Shown here piece after piece: positions 60,520 through 64,000 of a DNA stretch of 64,000 nt. The position numbers and the translations under genes are program-made. The stretch is taken from the NCBI GenBank assembly GCA_944472135.2, contig OX235262.1, positions 57,694,440 to 57,758,439 of the forward strand. Direction: 5' to 3'. The notes under the pieces are model-generated. The model was not told where the DNA came from and did no database searches. It saw only the letters and a program-made list of their open reading frames with translations. The DNA comes from Trichobilharzia regenti (taxonomy: Eukaryota > Platyhelminthes > Trematoda > Strigeidida > Schistosomatidae). The stretch's first letter is position 1. Each line of letters opens with the position of its first letter.

Positions 60520-63099
60520 ATGAACTCAAACTGTCGCTCTCTGCCAAACAAGATAATGTACCTACAATCCTTGATGTCAACTGATACGTATCATAACACC
60601 GCCATAATCACATTACAAGAAACGTGGTTGCATGAACTGTATGATGACAACCTTATCTCACTAAAGGACTTTATTTTATTTCGTCAAGACCGTCAATGTT
60701 GTAATAAGAAAAATGGTGGTGGCGTTGCAACTTTTATTCACTCCAAATGGTCTGTCTCAAATAACGTCTGCTTCACCTTCTCAAATGACTTCATTGACTG
60801 TATTACTGTCAAATGTCGCCCCAAACATCTCCCCAAATATAAACAAATCTATATTACAAACATGTACATTTCTCCTAGCAGCTCTCCATCTGATCTATCT
60901 AATTTTGCTGATGAATTCACCATGTTTGCTGCTGCCAACTTCGACAACTCTCTATCCGTTATTACTGGAGACTTCAACACCTCAGATTGCTCCTTTCTTG
61001 AAGCTCTTGGTCACACAAACATAGTCAAATTTCCCACTCGACTTGACAAAACACTCGATCTAGTTTTTACTAATGACGAAGGAGTATATGAAACACGTAG
61101 ACGTTCACCGATACATAACTCCGATCACTGCATTGTCCGCGTTTTGCCAAAAATATACAGCAAAACACATATTAAAATCTTCTCACACCTGTCTACGAAA
61201 GCACAACAAAGAAGCTACACATCTGACAACTTACTCAATCTAAGATGCATGTTAAAAGATACCAACTGGGATCTATTCTATGAAAGTACATTAGATGACT
61301 CAATCACCAATATAATGGATTATCTTAAGTTCTGCCTCGACATATGCTGTCCCAAACAAACACTGTTCAAACGCCTCGACCGCTTCTCGTCTCCCCATCT
61401 CAAACAACTTCGCAGGCAAAAAGAAATGTTATATAAATGCAAAGACAAGTTAGGACTTAAAAAGATTAATGCTCAAATCAAATCTGAAATCAAAAATCTT
61501 AATGCTATCTATAACCAAACACTTTTATCATGCAAATCTCCTAACAGCATGTGGAAACTTTTCAATGAAATTACTGGCAATAGTAAGCGATGTAATGTTT
61601 TTCCCTCTTGTGATGTTAATGCTCTTAATCTGTCTTTTATACGCTCTCCTTCTACTATAACCACTTCTAACGTTACTAATCTTGTAGCTGATAACTTCCA
61701 GGACTTCAATACTCTCGATGTTTTGAAATGTCTTAAAACTCTTAAGCCCTCACATAGTCTTGGCCCTGATGGCATACCTGCATATGTTCTAAAACAATGT
61801 GCAGATGCTTTATGTTCTCCTCTAACTAATATCCTAAATGCTTCTTTCTCCGAAAACGTTGTACCTGTTCCATGGAAAGACATTAAAATAGTCCCTGTCC
61901 CTAAACCTGGAAATAGCAAGAACGTAAAGTTCAGACCCATCGCCATCACTTCCCCGTTTCTAAAGCTCATGGAAAAACTAGTACTTCTTAAACTCGAACC
62001 CTCCCTTAAAAGCTTCGAAGACCCCAAACAATTTGCCTACAGACAGGGTAGGAGTACTTTAGACGCTGCAGCCGTCTTACACAACAGTATTGTCTCATCA
62101 TTAGACAAAGGTGCCAAATATGTCCGCTGCACGTTTCTTGACTTCACTTCTGCTTTCGACTCTGTACCTAGAAGTCTCTTGCTAAATAAGCTCTCCATGA
62201 CACAAACCGAGTCCTGGGTCACTAACTGGTTGCATTCCTACTTTTCAAACAGAATGCAGTACACCGTATACAAAGGCGAATCCTCCTCTGCTGTGCTCAC
62301 TGAAGCTGGTGTCCCCCAAGGTGCTGTACTCTCCCCACTTCTCTTTTCATTCTTCCTACATGACCTACCGTCTTCAAATGACATTAACTTTGTCAAATAT
62401 GCTGATGACCTAACTGTATCTTTACCTGTCAAATGTCAAAGTGACTGCTCTAAACTAAATGGCTTCTTATCAGAAATTAGCCAATGGTCCAAGGAAAACG
62501 GTCTCACCTTAAACCCCTCCAAATGCCAAACAGTTAATTTCACCTTTAGGCACAAATCTGACCTAAACAAACTGGTTAGGACTCACGAGGTGTGCAACAT
62601 AGATGGCACTGAAATAGAAACCAAGTCGGAAATTAAATACCTAGGCGTCACTCTATCTTCTGATCTTTCCTGGTCGTCTCATATCTTGACGATTTCCAAG
62701 AAAATATTCCGTCTTACCTTCTACATCAAGAAGTTAAGACATTCTGGTGTAACCCAACCCTTACTCCTACAATTTGTTAACTCCCGTATTCTGCCTATTA
62801 TTCTCTATTGCTCCCCCTTAGTCTTTCCTGGGCTATTGAAGAAAGACTATACCTTATTACGTAGGATGTTAAAGGTTGTCAGCAGGGTAAGCAGTTTGCC
62901 ACTTAGCCAGCTTGTTAATATTCTGGTGGACAGGCACATGGACTCATGTGAAAAATGGGCGAAATCCATTTTATCTGACTCACAACACCCTCTACATTCA
63001 CAACTCTCCCCATGTATCTCTTCAGGGAAACCAGAAGCCTATATAGGAAACTATATGCCCGCACTAGTAAGTACAAAAACTCATCCATACCCTACCTAG
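60520..63099 (+). CDS. Retrotransposon ORF2: endonuclease plus reverse transcriptase, frameshifted near the end
   Basis: 859 residues. The apurinic-type endonuclease occupies roughly residues 1-210 (LQETWLHE, GDFNTSD, SDHCIVR), but its first strand may be cut. The reverse transcriptase occupies roughly residues 440-720, with FLDFTSAFDSVP (motif A), PQGAVLSPLLFSFF (motif B) and FVKYADDLTVSLP (catalytic YADD). Around 63,010-63,020 the frame shifts: the natural C-terminal sequence (ARTSKYKNSSIPYLARVLCD, then RETFNLLNSQ) continues in another frame and stops at 63,164. The ATG at 60,520 is simply the first in frame. Clade placement (CR1/Jockey lineage, as in schistosome SR1 or Perere elements) is from motif style only. 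Confidence 0.82.
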   Translation: MNSNCRSLPNKIMYLQSLMSTDTYHNTAIITLQETWLHELYDDNLISLKDFILFRQDRQCCNKKNGGGVATFIHSKWSVSNNVCFTFSNDFIDCITVKCRPKHLPKYKQIYITNMYISPSSSPSDLSNFADEFTMFAAANFDNSLSVITGDFNTSDCSFLEALGHTNIVKFPTRLDKTLDLVFTNDEGVYETRRRSPIHNSDHCIVRVLPKIYSKTHIKIFSHLSTKAQQRSYTSDNLLNLRCMLKDTNWDLFYESTLDDSITNIMDYLKFCLDICCPKQTLFKRLDRFSSPHLKQLRRQKEMLYKCKDKLGLKKINAQIKSEIKNLNAIYNQTLLSCKSPNSMWKLFNEITGNSKRCNVFPSCDVNALNLSFIRSPSTITTSNVTNLVADNFQDFNTLDVLKCLKTLKPSHSLGPDGIPAYVLKQCADALCSPLTNILNASFSENVVPVPWKDIKIVPVPKPGNSKNVKFRPIAITSPFLKLMEKLVLLKLEPSLKSFEDPKQFAYRQGRSTLDAAAVLHNSIVSSLDKGAKYVRCTFLDFTSAFDSVPRSLLLNKLSMTQTESWVTNWLHSYFSNRMQYTVYKGESSSAVLTEAGVPQGAVLSPLLFSFFLHDLPSSNDINFVKYADDLTVSLPVKCQSDCSKLNGFLSEISQWSKENGLTLNPSKCQTVNFTFRHKSDLNKLVRTHEVCNIDGTEIETKSEIKYLGVTLSSDLSWSSHILTISKKIFRLTFYIKKLRHSGVTQPLLLQFVNSRILPIILYCSPLVFPGLLKKDYTLLRRMLKVVSRVSSLPLSQLVNILVDRHMDSCEKWAKSILSDSQHPLHSQLSPCISSGKPEAYIGNYMPALVSTKTHPYPT

Positions 63100-63164
63100 C
63101 TCGTGTTCTGTGCGATAAAGAATGCATTAGGCGTGAAACCTTTAACTTATTAAATAGTCAGTAG

Positions 63165-63582
63165 AACCAATGGATCTCGTCTTTCCAACTCACATCATTT
63201 ACAGGTACAACGTTTTCTCCCTCTTCATTCTGTATTTATTTTTGTTATGTGCTGTTTTGTTTCTCTCTTCCTTGCAAACTCTACTTAAAACATTCTTGTT
63301 CGTTCTTTCACACTCTGTATATCTCGACCATTTTGCTATCGCTTACGCCAGTAAATATGCTAGTAGTATCTACTTTTCTAACACCTTCAAACACTGTTTA
63401 AATTTTGGCTTTGCTACCGACATGCTAATATGTTGTTGTCAAAACTGACTGAGATAACCTTAATCTATGTAGAACTATATTTATTGTTAATGTACTAACT
63501 GGATGCAATATTGTAATAAAATGCTGAGAATTCCATTCTGTATCACAAGTACTGATTTGGAATAAAGCTTATCTTATCTAAC
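63165..63582 (+). other. 3' untranslated region of the CR1-like element
   Basis: T-rich, with a chance 92-codon hydrophobic frame (63,170-63,448), AATAAA near 63,561 and the short terminal repeat. No separate gene is inferred. Confidence 0.6.
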
Positions 63583-63876
63583 CACTGTGAAGCATTCGTG
63601 TGGGGTTGCTCGATGTCCGGAGATAACAAGGTGTTCAAGGACACAACGTGAAGTCCTCAAACATATCCTGGAACACTGCCCAGCTGGGTTAGCCAGAGGA
63701 GAAAAGAAGAATAGCAAAAGCTCAATCCCCGAAAACCTTGTTATCTCCGGAAATCGAGCACCCCCACACAAATACTGCAGAGTGGTACACAGAGTCTCTC
63801 AATATAGTACAAAAGGACTCCTGATGCGACATCTGTACATAGTTGAGGCATTAGCTATTCGTGACCTAAAACCGGA
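63583..63876 (+). mobile_element. Penelope-like fragment with hairpin, opposite orientation
   Basis: The plus strand encodes KGLLMRHLYIVEALAIRDLK at 63,810-63,870, related to the minus-strand piece at 60,303-60,500. Upstream, about 35 bases at 63,599-63,633 (GCTCGATGTCCGGAGATAAC) recur inverted at 63,736-63,770 around a loop of about 100 bases. No complete domain. Confidence 0.55.
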
Positions 63877-64000
63877 TACAGTTAGATCATCAGCATATTT
63901 GACAAAGTTAATGTCATTTGAAGATGGTAAGTCTTATGGGAAGAATGAAAAGAGAAGTGGGGAGAGTACGGCACCTTGGGGGACACCAGCTTCAGTGAGC
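63877..64000 (-). mobile_element. Second CR1-like copy, antisense, cut by the window end
   Basis: Reverse complement of about 62,300-62,430, the reverse transcriptase region around motifs B and C of the element above. It joins the Penelope-like fragment directly and continues beyond the window. Confidence 0.8.

Larger units (their letters stand above)
60505..63582 (+). mobile_element. CR1/Jockey-like non-LTR retrotransposon, nearly intact ORF2
   Basis: The element is 5'-truncated or directly abuts Penelope sequence near 60,490-60,520; no ORF1 is visible. ORF2 fills most of it. A 3' untranslated region of about 420 bases includes AATAAA at about 63,561 and ends in a short TTATC-type run (GCTTATCTTATCTAA). 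The target duplication is not evident. Confidence 0.8.

Noticed and set aside
61509..62432. Minus-strand ORFs within the CR1-like element
   Set aside because: Antisense shadows of ORF2.
1..64000. CRISPR arrays, operons, ribosome binding sites, rRNA genes
   Set aside because: None seen; the sequence is eukaryotic nuclear DNA with spliced genes.

Overview
The window looks like nuclear DNA of a flatworm, most probably a schistosome-type blood fluke. It is AT-rich, with tiny intron-containing genes set in long non-coding stretches. It carries non-LTR retrotransposon pieces of the RTE (SR2-like) and CR1/Jockey-like kinds, a Penelope-like fragment, and a small secreted Gly/Tyr/Lys/His-rich protein of the type seen in trematode eggshell families. 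Species and chromosome cannot be read from the sequence.

The dominant structure is an array of inverted copies of one 15-20 kb unit. Copy 1 is forward (about 3,115-22,918), copy 2 is reverse (24,709 to about 42,960), copy 3 is forward (43,226-58,288) and copy 4 is a short reverse piece (about 59,064-59,863). Three nested palindromes result. P1 is centred on a decayed RTE fragment (about 22,985-24,670), P2 on a spacer of a few hundred bases near 43.1 kb, and P3 on about 775 bp holding an RTE 3' end. A separate palindrome, P0 (737-bp arms, 1-737 and 1,871-2,607), opens the window, and the right end holds retrotransposon debris around a nearly intact CR1-like element.

Two genes are well supported. 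Gene A has a TATA box, a non-coding first exon, a signal-peptide exon and a long GY-rich last exon. It occurs three times: 4,731-5,921 (+), 40,107-41,291 (-) and 44,555-45,735 (+). Copies 2 and 3 are head-to-head across P2. Gene B has two exons and encodes a 70-residue secreted basic four-cysteine protein. It occurs twice, head-to-head across P1: 20,758-22,202 (-) and 25,425-26,869 (+). Copy 3 breaks off before gene B. A possible third short secreted ORF (gene C) is present in all three large copies but is weakly supported.

Within each unit genes A and B converge, about 15 kb apart. The DNA between them has no gene I can defend. It holds markers shared by the copies: a 5'-truncated RTE insertion with a 14-bp target-site duplication, a 304-bp cassette between 78-bp direct repeats, and a 265-bp foldback element. 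Copy 1 alone has a 724-bp duplication with 879 bp of private sequence, and a 71-base poly(A) run in place of ordinary sequence. Copies 2 and 3 share a 118-bp insertion. The layout resembles the ampliconic palindromes of sex chromosomes. Whether this locus is sex-linked or female-expressed is inference only.
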